DNA of 64,000 bases from Asticcacaulis solisilvae (lineage in GTDB: Bacteria; Pseudomonadota; Alphaproteobacteria; Caulobacterales; Caulobacteraceae): contig NZ_JAGGMI010000005.1 in NCBI RefSeq assembly GCF_017875235.1, positions 248,001 through 312,000 on the forward strand, in the 5' to 3' direction. The position numbers were made by a program, and so were the translations under genes. Below the pieces are notes generated by a model, which saw only the letters and a program-made list of their open reading frames with translations, was not told the origin of the DNA and made no database searches. Every line of letters begins with the position of its first letter. The first letter of the stretch is position 1. Below, one piece after another: positions 45,579 through 53,256 of the stretch.

Positions 45579-47681
45579 TCAAACCTGCCCGACGGTTTTC
45601 AACCGCACCTTCGGGTGGATTTCATTCTGGCTCATCACCACCGTATTGGCGCGGAAACGCTCAACGATTGACCGTACATAGGGGCGGATGTTCGGCGAGG
45701 TCAGGAGCACCGCGACCTCGCCCGTCATCGACACGCGCTCGAAGGTATCGCGCACGGTGCGGATGAATTCCTGCAGGGCCGACGGCGCCATGGTCAACTG
45801 GCGGTCTTCGCCCTGCCCCACCAGCGATGAAGCAAAGGCATTTTCCCAGTCGTGCGACAGGGTAACGATCGGCAGCGAATTGTCTTCCGAGCGGTTCTGC
45901 CAGCACAGTTGCCTTGCCAGACGAGAACGCACGTGTTCGACCATGTTGGTGATCGACTTGGTGTGCGCGGCGGCTTCGCCCAGGGCCTCGAGAATGGCCG
46001 GCAGGTCGCGGATCGACACGCGTTCCTTGAGCAGGGCCTGCAGCACGCGCTGGACCGTCGCTGTCGTCACCACGCTGGGGATCAGGTCGTCGGCCAGCTT
46101 CTTCTGTTCGGCCGGCAGGTCGCGCAGAAGCTTGGTCAGCTCGGCATAGGACAGCAGGTCGGCCATGTTGTCCTTGAGGATTTCGGTCAGGTGCGTGGTA
46201 ATGACGGTCGCCGGATCGACGATGGTGTAGCCCAGAAAGGTCGCTTCCTCCCTCAGGTTCTGGTCGATCCAGGTGGCCGGCAGGCCGAAGGCCGGTTCCT
46301 TCATGTGCTCGCCGGGCAGTTCGACTTGGCGGCCCGATGGGTCCATGGCCATAAGCTGGCCGATGCGCACCTCGCCAGAGCCCGCTTCCATCTCCTTGAT
46401 GCGCAGGCAATAGCCCTGGTTGGGCAGGCGCATATTGTCCAGTATGCGCACCGACGGCATGATGAAGCCGTATTCCTGGGCCAGCGTCCGGCGCAGGGCC
46501 TTGATCTGGTCGGTCAGTTTTCGGCCGTCGAGATCGTTGATGAGCCCGAGAAGCCCCAGGCCTAGTTCCATCTTGACGTCGTCGATGGCCAGGGCCGCCG
46601 AGATCGGTTCTTCCTCGGGGGGGAGGTTCTGTTGCTGTTCGCTGGCGGCGATTTCTTCCGGCGTTGGTCCCCTGGGCTTGGTGCCCATCTTGTAGGCCAG
46701 GAAGCCGGCGCCCAGGGCGACCGCGGCGAACGGCAGGATCGGCATGCCCGGGATAAGGCCCAGCACGCCCGATGCCGCCGACACCATGCCCAATGCCACC
46801 GGGTTGGTCGCCAGCTGGGCGACCAGCGCCTTGTCGGCCGAACCGTCGACGCCCGCCTTCGACACCAGGAAGCCCGCGGCCAGCGAAATGATCAGGGCCG
46901 GAATCTGGGTGACCAGGCCGTCACCGACCGTCAGGGCGATGTAGTTCTGCGCGGCTTCCCCGATAGGCAGCTGGTGGCTGAACATCCCGATCAGGATGCC
47001 GCCGACGATATTGATGGCGGTGATAATGAGGCCCGCGACCGCGTCGCCGCGCACGAACTTGGACGCACCGTCCATGGCGCCGAAGAAGCCCGATTCCTGC
47101 TCGACCTCCTTGCGGCGCTTCTTGGCTTCTTCCTGGTCGATCAGGCCCGACGACAGGTCGGCGTCGATGGCCATCTGCTTGCCGGGCATCGAATCGAGGG
47201 TGAAGCGCGCGGCGACTTCGGCGATACGGCCGGAACCCTTGGTGATGACGACGAAGTTGATCAGGATGAAGATGGCGAACAGCACGATGCCGATGATGAA
47301 GTTGCCTTGCATCAACAGCTGGCCGAACGCCTTGATCAGGGCGCCGGCGGCCTCTTCGCCTTCGTGACCGTGGCTGAGGATCAGGCGGGTCGAGGCCACG
47401 TTCAGCGACAGGCGGAACATGGTGGTGACCAGCAGCACGGTCGGGAAGGCCGAGAAATCGAGCGGCTTCTTGATCAGGATGGCGGTCATCAGGATCAGGA
47501 TCGACGACGTGACCGACAGCGACAGCAGCGCGTCGAGCATCACAGCCGGGATCGGGATGATCAGGAAGACGATGATCAGGATGACGCCAAGCGCCATCAC
47601 GACTTCGCCGCGTCTCAGCCAGCCTACGACGTCATTAAAGGAGATGGCAGGCCCATTGCCCGCGGCCGCAGCCTCAGCCAC
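45579..47681 (-). CDS. flhA: Flagellar export gate protein FlhA
   Basis: The large inner-membrane export-gate protein. About eight membrane segments lie in the first 320 residues, including the family-typical SLNVASTRLILSHGHEG and ITKGSGRIAEVAARFTLDSM (FHIPEP region, with KQMAIDADLSSGLID). A four-subdomain cytoplasmic part follows (PNQGYCLRIKEME and on). I start at the GTG at 47681 (VAEAAAAGNG), which has GGAGG 8 bases upstream and gives 700 aa. The frame is open to a TTG at 47750 without a comparable site. Confidence 0.96.
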   Translation of the reverse strand: MAEAAAAGNGPAISFNDVVGWLRRGEVVMALGVILIIVFLIIPIPAVMLDALLSLSVTSSILILMTAILIKKPLDFSAFPTVLLVTTMFRLSLNVASTRLILSHGHEGEEAAGALIKAFGQLLMQGNFIIGIVLFAIFILINFVVITKGSGRIAEVAARFTLDSMPGKQMAIDADLSSGLIDQEEAKKRRKEVEQESGFFGAMDGASKFVRGDAVAGLIITAINIVGGILIGMFSHQLPIGEAAQNYIALTVGDGLVTQIPALIISLAAGFLVSKAGVDGSADKALVAQLATNPVALGMVSAASGVLGLIPGMPILPFAAVALGAGFLAYKMGTKPRGPTPEEIAASEQQQNLPPEEEPISAALAIDDVKMELGLGLLGLINDLDGRKLTDQIKALRRTLAQEYGFIMPSVRILDNMRLPNQGYCLRIKEMEAGSGEVRIGQLMAMDPSGRQVELPGEHMKEPAFGLPATWIDQNLREEATFLGYTIVDPATVITTHLTEILKDNMADLLSYAELTKLLRDLPAEQKKLADDLIPSVVTTATVQRVLQALLKERVSIRDLPAILEALGEAAAHTKSITNMVEHVRSRLARQLCWQNRSEDNSLPIVTLSHDWENAFASSLVGQGEDRQLTMAPSALQEFIRTVRDTFERVSMTGEVAVLLTSPNIRPYVRSIVERFRANTVVMSQNEIHPKVRLKTVGQV

Positions 47682-47768
47682 TTCGACGGCCTCCGGAAAA
47701 CGCAAATAATGACGAGATGGCGCATGCAAAAACGCATGGCAGCTAGGCAAAATTTACCCGGAAGGTGG

Positions 47769-47783
47769 TGAACAAGGTGTTAA
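47769..47783. promoter_or_regulatory. CtrA-like box upstream of flhA
   Basis: On the minus strand TTAA-CACCTTG-TTCA has the N7 spacing of CtrA boxes with one mismatch in the second half. It lies 88 bases upstream of the flhA start and overlaps the stop codon of the upstream gene, so part of the match is forced by the TAA. Confidence 0.35.
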
Positions 47784-48481
47784 GAATGATGAATTTGGCG
47801 CATTGGACAGCGCCAACTGTCGTCGACCATCCGTCCGCTGTACTGGCGCGCTTCGGAGATTTCACCATGGCGGGCGACCATGGGGTTTATTGAGCCGGAA
47901 TAGGCTTCGTCGCGCTTCAGAATGGTCTCGCGCATGGTGTCGTAACGACCTTCCTTGCGCAGGGTTTCGAACTGGTCATGGGCATTGAAGACCAGGACCG
48001 GCACTTCGAAGCGGCGTGCGGCACGGCTGGCGCCGGGATGCAGGCCGACCACGAAGAAGGCCTCGCCGCCGAAGCTTAAAGAAAAGGTGGCGTCTTCAGG
48101 ATCGGAGCTGACGCGGGGATCGTAGGCCTGGCCGCGAGCCGCATCTATGCCTTCCAGAGCTTCGAGCCGTTTCCACAAAGCGGTTTCAAAGGCTTCTTCG
48201 CTTAAACGCTCCCCCATGTCGAACAGGACGACAAAGGTCTGGAACGGCTCGGGCGCGCCCTTGAAATTCTGGGCGAAGTCGCGAATAGCATCATACAAGG
48301 CGACGTCGTCGCGCGGGCAGCGAATGTCGCCGGCAACGAAGAACTGCATCTGCCGCCGCGCCAGGGCCGACTTGGCACCGACGCAGGGAAAATCCTTAGC
48401 CCTTATGTGGGATTCGAAACGCTCGATCAGTGCGCCTTGTGCGCGGATGGTATCTTCTGAAATCTGGGGTACGGGATACAC
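47780..48481 (-). CDS. YqcI/YcgG family protein (GntA-like haem-dependent N-hydroxylase relative)
   Basis: A 233-residue protein with the family blocks FPCVGAKSALARRQMQFFVA, FSLSFGGEAFFVVGLHPGAS, PVLVFNAHDQFETLRKEGRY, NPMVARHG, EARQYSGRMV and W-R-C-P. The family includes GntA, a haem enzyme that N-hydroxylates the cyclic guanidine of enduracididine in guanitoxin synthesis; the substrate here is unknown. I start at the GTG at 48481, with AAAGGAAG 7 bases upstream. The longer frame reaches 48700 without recognisable sequence. It is divergent from a DUF1989 gene. Confidence 0.82.
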   Translation of the reverse strand: MYPVPQISEDTIRAQGALIERFESHIRAKDFPCVGAKSALARRQMQFFVAGDIRCPRDDVALYDAIRDFAQNFKGAPEPFQTFVVLFDMGERLSEEAFETALWKRLEALEGIDAARGQAYDPRVSSDPEDATFSLSFGGEAFFVVGLHPGASRAARRFEVPVLVFNAHDQFETLRKEGRYDTMRETILKRDEAYSGSINPMVARHGEISEARQYSGRMVDDSWRCPMRQIHHS

Positions 48482-48715
48482 GGCTACGCTTCCTTTGCTG
48501 GAAGCCGAACCTATCCGGAGCGAGGTAAGATCGAACCGTGAAAGCCGCTCCGCCCCGGCAAGAACCGTATAAGCCCTGGCGCAAGCCGGAATTTTATCAA
48601 AGACCGCGCGACGTCGCATAGGTTTGCGCCGCCTTTGCGAAAGCGCGCAGGCTTCATATGCCGTCCTTATCTTCCCTTGCCTATTGTGGGGGACAAGCAT
48701 TCCTCAGGAGACGAC
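48482..48715. promoter_or_regulatory. Divergent intergenic region of the YcgG-like and DUF1989 genes
   Basis: 234 bases between divergent starts; it must hold both promoters. No clear operator or riboswitch-like fold was recognised. The DUF1989 ribosome-binding site is CAGGAG at 48705-48710. Confidence 0.45.
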
Positions 48716-49312
48716 ATGATTACCGAAATCCCGCCGCGCTCAGGCGCCGCCTTCCGGCTTGCCAAGGGTCAACGGCTGCGCGTCATCGACCCCAACGGCG
48801 AACAGGTTTCGGACATGCTGGCCTTCAACGCGGAAGACACCAACGAAGTCATCTCATCCGGCCGGACGCTCGACTATGCGTCCAAGCTGTTCTTAAGCGT
48901 CGGCGATCCGCTCTATTCCAACCGCAGCAATGTCATGCTCAGGATCGTTGAGGACACCGTCGGGCGGCACGACTTCCTGCTGACCCCGTGTTCGAAGGAT
49001 ACGTTCCGCATCATCTACGGCGATGAACATCCGCATCACGGCTGTTTCGGCAACCTGGCGCACGCGCTGGAGCCCTATGGCATCCAGCCTGACCAGATCC
49101 CGGTGGCGTTCAACATCTTCATGAATGTCCAGGTCAATGGCGAGACCGGCGAACTGCGCGTCGATCCGCCGAAAAGCAAGGCCGGCGACCACATCCTGTT
49201 CGAAGCCGAGATGGACCTGATCGTGGCGCTGACGGCCTGTTCGGCCCTGCAGTCGAACAACTACGCGTTCAAGCCGATCCATTACCGGGTTGAGGAGACA
49301 GCGCTCGTTTAA
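48716..49312 (+). CDS. DUF1989 family protein (urea carboxylase-associated / carboxyguanidine deiminase-like)
   Basis: A 198-residue protein with strong DUF1989 blocks: RLRVIDPNGEQVSDMLAFN, TPCSKDTFRIIYGDEHPHHG, AFNIFMNVQVNGETGEL, PPKSKAGDHILFEAEMDLIV and ALTACSALQSNNY. Family members occur beside urea carboxylase, and a two-subunit pair acts as carboxyguanidine deiminase. Urea carboxylase and allophanate hydrolase are absent here, so the role is open. The ATG at 48716 has CAGGAG 5 bases upstream. The divergent neighbour belongs to a guanidine-oxidising enzyme family, which makes a guanidine compound a reasonable guess. Confidence 0.85.
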   Translation: MITEIPPRSGAAFRLAKGQRLRVIDPNGEQVSDMLAFNAEDTNEVISSGRTLDYASKLFLSVGDPLYSNRSNVMLRIVEDTVGRHDFLLTPCSKDTFRIIYGDEHPHHGCFGNLAHALEPYGIQPDQIPVAFNIFMNVQVNGETGELRVDPPKSKAGDHILFEAEMDLIVALTACSALQSNNYAFKPIHYRVEETALV

Positions 49313-49331
49313 GCAGGTGGGATATCTTACC

Positions 49332-49502
49332 TTCGCCTCCCCTATTTATGGGGGAGGTGGATTTGAGCGCGATCAGCGCTCAAAGACGGAAGGGGCCCAG
49401 CCATAGATGATGCGGGCGCCGGAGTATATTTTAACAAAGAAAGCCCCGCCCACCATCTGCTCCGCAGATGGTCCCCCCTCCCCATAAATGGGGAGGGCGA
49501 AA
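49332..49502. repeat. Composite hairpin repeat at the end of flbD
   Basis: About 171 bp with inverted ends TTCGCCTCCCC and GGGGAGGGCGAA. The first module is CCTCCCCTATTTATGGGGGAGG with a variable hairpin (TTTGAGCGCGATCAGCGCTCAAA) and GACGGAAGGGGCC. After about 44 bases comes the second module: GCCCCGCCCACC, a variable hairpin (CCATCTGCTCCGCAGATGG), then CCTCCCCATAAATGGGGAGG. It lies 43 bases downstream of the flbD stop. Confidence 0.88.
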
Positions 49503-49544
49503 GTGCTTTTGCAACCAATAATTTTGCTATGGTGTTGCGGGAAC

Positions 49545-50915
49545 TTACGCCGCGCTGGCGCCCGACTGCGGCGCAGGCACCGACACACCGGCCGCCGAGT
49601 ACTCATTCAGTTTGTTGCGCAGGGTGCGGATCGAGATGCCCAGGATATTCGCCGCATGCGTCCGGTTGCCGAAACAATGGCTGAGCGTATCAAGGATCAG
49701 CTTCTGCTCGACTTCGGCAACGGTCGACCCAACAAACGTCCGCGCGGCGCTTTCCGCCGCCAGCGCCACGCGGCCGACATAGTCCGAGCCGATCGGCGCC
49801 ACCGGATTGAGCGGCTGGCCATCCGGCAGACGGATGGCATCAGCGTCAATCTCGGCGCCGGCCGACAGCAGTACGGCGCGGTGCATGGCGTTTTCCAGTT
49901 CGCGGACATTGCCCGGCCACGGATGGGCTTGCAGACGGCGCTTGGCCTCGAGGCTGATTGGCTTCAAGGGAATGGCGTTGGCTTCGGAGTACTTCTTGGC
50001 GAAATATTCCGACAGGGCCAGGATGTCGGCCGGGCGCTGGCGCAGGGGCGGCAGGGCCAGGTTGATGACGTTCAGGCGGTAAAGCAGGTCTTCGCGGAAG
50101 GTGCCGTCCTTGACCGCCTGGGCGAGGTTGCGGTTGGAGGTCGCCAGGACGCGGATATTGACCGGCACCGGCTTGGCGCCGCCGACGCGGTCGATGACGC
50201 GTTCCTGGAGCGCGCGCAGCAGCTTGGCCTGCAGGCGCGCGTCCATTTCCGAGATTTCGTCGAGCAGCAGCGTGCCGCCGTCGGCCTCTTCGAACTTGCC
50301 GATGCGGCGGGCCATGGCGCCGGTAAACGCGCCCTTTTCGTGGCCGAACAGTTCCGATTCCAGCAGGTTATCGGGAATCGCGGCGCAGTTGACGCTGATG
50401 AACGGCTTTTGCGCCCGGCGCGACTTTTCGTGGAGGTAACGCGCCATGACTTCCTTACCGACACCGCTTTCGCCGGTGATCAGGATGGAGGCGTCGGACG
50501 CGGCGACCTGGTCGGCCAGCTTGACGACGGCCTGCATGGCCGGGTCGTTGGTGACCAGCGGGCGGGCGTCGTCCGAGACGGCGGCCAGGACGGCGGCGAT
50601 CAGTTCGGCGTCAGGCGGCAGCGGGATGAATTCCTTGGCGCCGGCGGTGATCGCCTGGGCGGCCTTGCGCGGGTCGGGATTGACGCCGCAGGCGACGACA
50701 TTGACCGAGATGTGCTCGCGCTCATTGGCCTCGATCAGGCCGGCGATATCCAGCTCGTAATCGACCATGAGCAGGTCCGCGCCCTGCCCTTTGCGCAAGG
50801 CGTCGGTGGCTTGGGTCACGGTTTCGACGTGAGCGACCTTGGCGCCGGTGTCCATGGCCATCTTGACGGCGACCGACAGCTGGCCGCTCAGCTTTCCAAC
50901 GACTAAGAGCCTCAT
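49545..50915 (-). CDS. flbD: FlbD, sigma-54-dependent flagellar transcription factor
   Basis: An NtrC-family activator/repressor of Caulobacter-type late flagellar genes that binds ftr sites. The N-terminal receiver-like domain (1-110) has weak receiver motifs. The AAA+ domain has Walker A GESGVGKE (148-155) and the sigma-54 contact loop GAFTGA (195-200), with [16 protein letters not shown] and [16 protein letters not shown]. The Fis-type helix-turn-helix is at the C terminus ([17 protein letters not shown]). The ATG at 50915 overlaps the fliN stop as ATGA. Sites resembling ftr lie near flgK (59544-59582) within this window. Confidence 0.94.
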   Translation of the reverse strand: MRLLVVGKLSGQLSVAVKMAMDTGAKVAHVETVTQATDALRKGQGADLLMVDYELDIAGLIEANEREHISVNVVACGVNPDPRKAAQAITAGAKEFIPLPPDAELIAAVLAAVSDDARPLVTNDPAMQAVVKLADQVAASDASILITGESGVGKEVMARYLHEKSRRAQKPFISVNCAAIPDNLLESELFGHEKGAFTGAMARRIGKFEEADGGTLLLDEISEMDARLQAKLLRALQERVIDRVGGAKPVPVNIRVLATSNRNLAQAVKDGTFREDLLYRLNVINLALPPLRQRPADILALSEYFAKKYSEANAIPLKPISLEAKRRLQAHPWPGNVRELENAMHRAVLLSAGAEIDADAIRLPDGQPLNPVAPIGSDYVGRVALAAESAARTFVGSTVAEVEQKLILDTLSHCFGNRTHAANILGISIRTLRNKLNEYSAAGVSVPAPQSGASAA

Positions 50916-51241
50916 TGTCCCGCGTCCTCGCTTTTGATGATTTCCGTCATGGTCACGCCCAGGCGGTCGTCCACGACCACCACTTCGCCGCGCGCCACCA
51001 GGCGGTTGTTGACATAGATATCGATGGCTTCCCCGACCTTGCGGTCCAGTTCCAGCACGCTGCCCTGGCCCAGCTTGAGGAGCTGCGACACCGACATGTA
51101 GGATTTTCCCAGCACGGCCGAGATGTTGACCGGCACGTCGAAGACAGGCGCCAGGTCTGCCGCCGCCTTGTCGCCGCCATCGTCTTCCGTCATGGCGGGG
51201 CCGCCACTTTCGTCGAAATCTTCCAAACCGAGATCGGCCAT
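50912..51241 (-). CDS. fliN: Flagellar motor switch protein FliN
   Basis: A 109-residue C-ring protein. The SpoA/CheC-type domain is clear: VFDVPVNISAVLGKSYMSVS, LKLGQGSVLELDRKVGEAID and VVVVDDRLGVTMTEII. An acidic N-terminal extension precedes it. It is the fourth gene of the fliF operon, 53 bases after flbE and overlapping flbD by 4. Confidence 0.95.
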   Translation of the reverse strand: MADLGLEDFDESGGPAMTEDDGGDKAAADLAPVFDVPVNISAVLGKSYMSVSQLLKLGQGSVLELDRKVGEAIDIYVNNRLVARGEVVVVDDRLGVTMTEIIKSEDAGQ

Positions 51242-51294
51242 GGGAGGTAACCTTTACTAAAGCGCCAGGCCAATCGGCATAGCGCGGGAAAAAT

Positions 51295-51948
51295 TCAGTG
51301 CCCTGGGCCTTGCGAGCCAGAGACGCGGTTAGCGTGATAGGCCTCGGCTTCGAGCGCTTCGTTAAGCGCCTGGCTGAGGGTATCGAAAACCTGTTGCGGG
51401 TCGAAGCTGGCGCGGCCATCGGACCAGACGATCTCGAACGCGCCCTTCGGCATCTGCGGTGTGTCCCGGAACTGGATGGCGCCGGCGAAACCAGCCATCA
51501 TTGCCGCTTCCTCGGCGGCGGCCTTGACCGCGTCGTCGGCATCGCGCGCCAGCAGCACCAGCCGCGTCGCCTTCTCGATCTCCATGCCTAGCGATTCCAG
51601 AGCGGCCTTGACAGGCGCCTGCGGGAAACGGTCGAGTGCCTCGGCCGCGATCTTCTGAGCGCAGACAAGCGCCAGTTGCACGCTGGCCTGCTTGTGGGCG
51701 TGGATCGCCTGGGTCAGGCCTGACAGGCCCTGCTGGGCGCTGCCGGCCAGATCCTGAATGGCCGCGGCCTGAGCCATCTGCGCGCGGGCCATGGCGGAAT
51801 TTTCACCCTCGGCATAGGCCTGGGCGCGGATGGCTTCGACCTCTTCAGGGGTAAAGGCCTTCTTTTCGCGCTTCGGCTGGGCGACGACATGGCCGCCGTC
51901 GCCGAAAACAGTGCCGAATTCGAACTTCTTGTGCGGAACGGCGGTCAT
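51295..51948 (-). CDS. flbE: FliH-like flagellar assembly protein FlbE
   Basis: A 217-residue protein in the fliH position. The N terminus is short and partly charged (KKFEFGTVFGDGG). A long helical/coiled-coil centre follows (FTPEEVEAIRAQAYAEGENS through HAHKQASVQLALVCAQKIAA). The C-terminal domain has GAIQFRDTPQMPKG and FEIVWSDGRASFDP, matching the E-W-x-D-G-x-x-x-x-D pattern of FliH. It would regulate FliI. It follows fliG after a 276-bp gap occupied by a composite repeat. Confidence 0.88.
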   Translation of the reverse strand: MTAVPHKKFEFGTVFGDGGHVVAQPKREKKAFTPEEVEAIRAQAYAEGENSAMARAQMAQAAAIQDLAGSAQQGLSGLTQAIHAHKQASVQLALVCAQKIAAEALDRFPQAPVKAALESLGMEIEKATRLVLLARDADDAVKAAAEEAAMMAGFAGAIQFRDTPQMPKGAFEIVWSDGRASFDPQQVFDTLSQALNEALEAEAYHANRVSGSQGPGH

Positions 51949-51981
51949 GCAGCCCTCCGCGTGTTAGGAAGGGTTGAGAAC

Positions 51982-52147
51982 TCTTCGCCTCCCCCATTTA
52001 TGGGGGAGGTGGCGCGGCGCTTTAGCGCCGTGACGGAAGGGGCCAACTGAGAAGTAAAAGCAAGCGCCAGCGTTTGATGTTGGCTAAGAAGGCCCCGCCC
52101 ACCGCCTTCGGCGGTCCCCCCTCCCCATGAATGGGGAGGGCGAAGAA
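51982..52147. repeat. Composite hairpin repeat inside the fliF operon (fliG-flbE gap)
   Basis: About 166 bp with inverted ends TCTTCGCCTCCCC and GGGGAGGGCGAAGA. First module: CCTCCCCCATTTATGGGGGAGG, variable hairpin (GCGGCGCTTTAGCGCCG), GACGGAAGGGGCC. Second module: GGCCCCGCCCACC, variable hairpin (CCGCCTTCGGCGG), CCTCCCCATGAATGGGGAGG. Same architecture as 49332-49502. It interrupts an otherwise tightly packed operon. Confidence 0.9.
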
Positions 52148-52224
52148 TAGAGCCTCCCAGACCCAGCGAGCCCGCGCTCAAGCAGCGAAGCAATAGCGCA
52201 ACGAAATGACGAGCTGAATGCAAA

Positions 52225-53247
52225 CTAGTAAATAAGCTCATCATCGCCTCCCTGACCGGCAAGCATGATTTCGCCCTTGGCCGCCAGGTCCTTGGCGATC
52301 TGGACCATCGACATCTGGGCGGCATCGACGTCCTTGAGGCGCACAGGGCCCATGCTTTCCATGTCGTCGCGCATGATCTTGGCGGCGCGTTCGGACATGT
52401 TGGACATGAACATGTCGCGCAGACTGTCCGACGCCCCCTTGAGCGCCAGGGCCAGCTGGTCCTTTTCAACCGCGCGCAGCAAGGTCTGGACGCCGCCCGG
52501 ATCGAGCTTCGACAGATCTTCGAAGACGAACATCAGGGCACGGATACGCTCGGCCGATTCGCGGTTGCGTTCTTCCAGGGCGGCGACGAAGCGGCTTTCG
52601 GTCTGGCGGTCGAAATTGTTGAAAATCTCGGCCATCAGTTCGTGGCTGTCACGCTTGGACGTCCGCGCCAGGTTCGACATGAATTCGACGCGCAGGGTCT
52701 GCTCGATCTTGTCGAGGATTTCGCGCTGCACCGGCTCCATGCGCAGCATGCGCTGCACGCATTCCAACGCGAAGTCTTCCGGCAGGGACGACAGGACGCG
52801 CGCGGCGTGGTCGGCTTTGATCTTGGACAGGACGACGGCCACAGTCTGCGGGTATTCGTTCTTGAGGTAGTTGGCCAGGACGCCTTCATTGACGTTGCCC
52901 AGCTTGTCCCACATGGTCCGCCCGGCCGGACCACGGATCTCCTCCATGAGGGATTCGACTTTTTCCGGCGGCAGGAAGTTGCCGAGCAGGCGCTGGGTCT
53001 GCTCGAACGAACCCATGATGGTGCCGGAATTGCTCATGCCTGAGACGAATTCGACCAGCAGTTCTTCGACGACGTTCGACGCGACCGTGCCGAGCGACGA
53101 CATGGCCTGGGAGATTTCCTTGATCTCCTCCTCGTCCATGGCCTGCCACAGGGCGACGTGGTCTTCACCCAGCGCCAGCAGCACGACGGCGGCCTTTTCG
53201 ACCCCGCTCAGGCGCTTCGGATCATCGATGACGTTCTTACGTGCCAT
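52225..53247 (-). CDS. fliG: Flagellar motor switch protein FliG
   Basis: The rotor protein that couples stator to rotation. Family landmarks are [20 protein letters not shown] at the N terminus, [20 protein letters not shown], the EHPQ-equivalent region, and the C-terminal torque helix with [35 protein letters not shown] and [16 protein letters not shown], including the charged Lys/Arg and Asp/Glu residues. Length is 340 aa. The start lies 9 bases after the fliF stop. Confidence 0.96.
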   Translation of the reverse strand: MARKNVIDDPKRLSGVEKAAVVLLALGEDHVALWQAMDEEEIKEISQAMSSLGTVASNVVEELLVEFVSGMSNSGTIMGSFEQTQRLLGNFLPPEKVESLMEEIRGPAGRTMWDKLGNVNEGVLANYLKNEYPQTVAVVLSKIKADHAARVLSSLPEDFALECVQRMLRMEPVQREILDKIEQTLRVEFMSNLARTSKRDSHELMAEIFNNFDRQTESRFVAALEERNRESAERIRALMFVFEDLSKLDPGGVQTLLRAVEKDQLALALKGASDSLRDMFMSNMSERAAKIMRDDMESMGPVRLKDVDAAQMSMVQIAKDLAAKGEIMLAGQGGDDELIY

Positions 53248-53256
53248 GGATCACCC

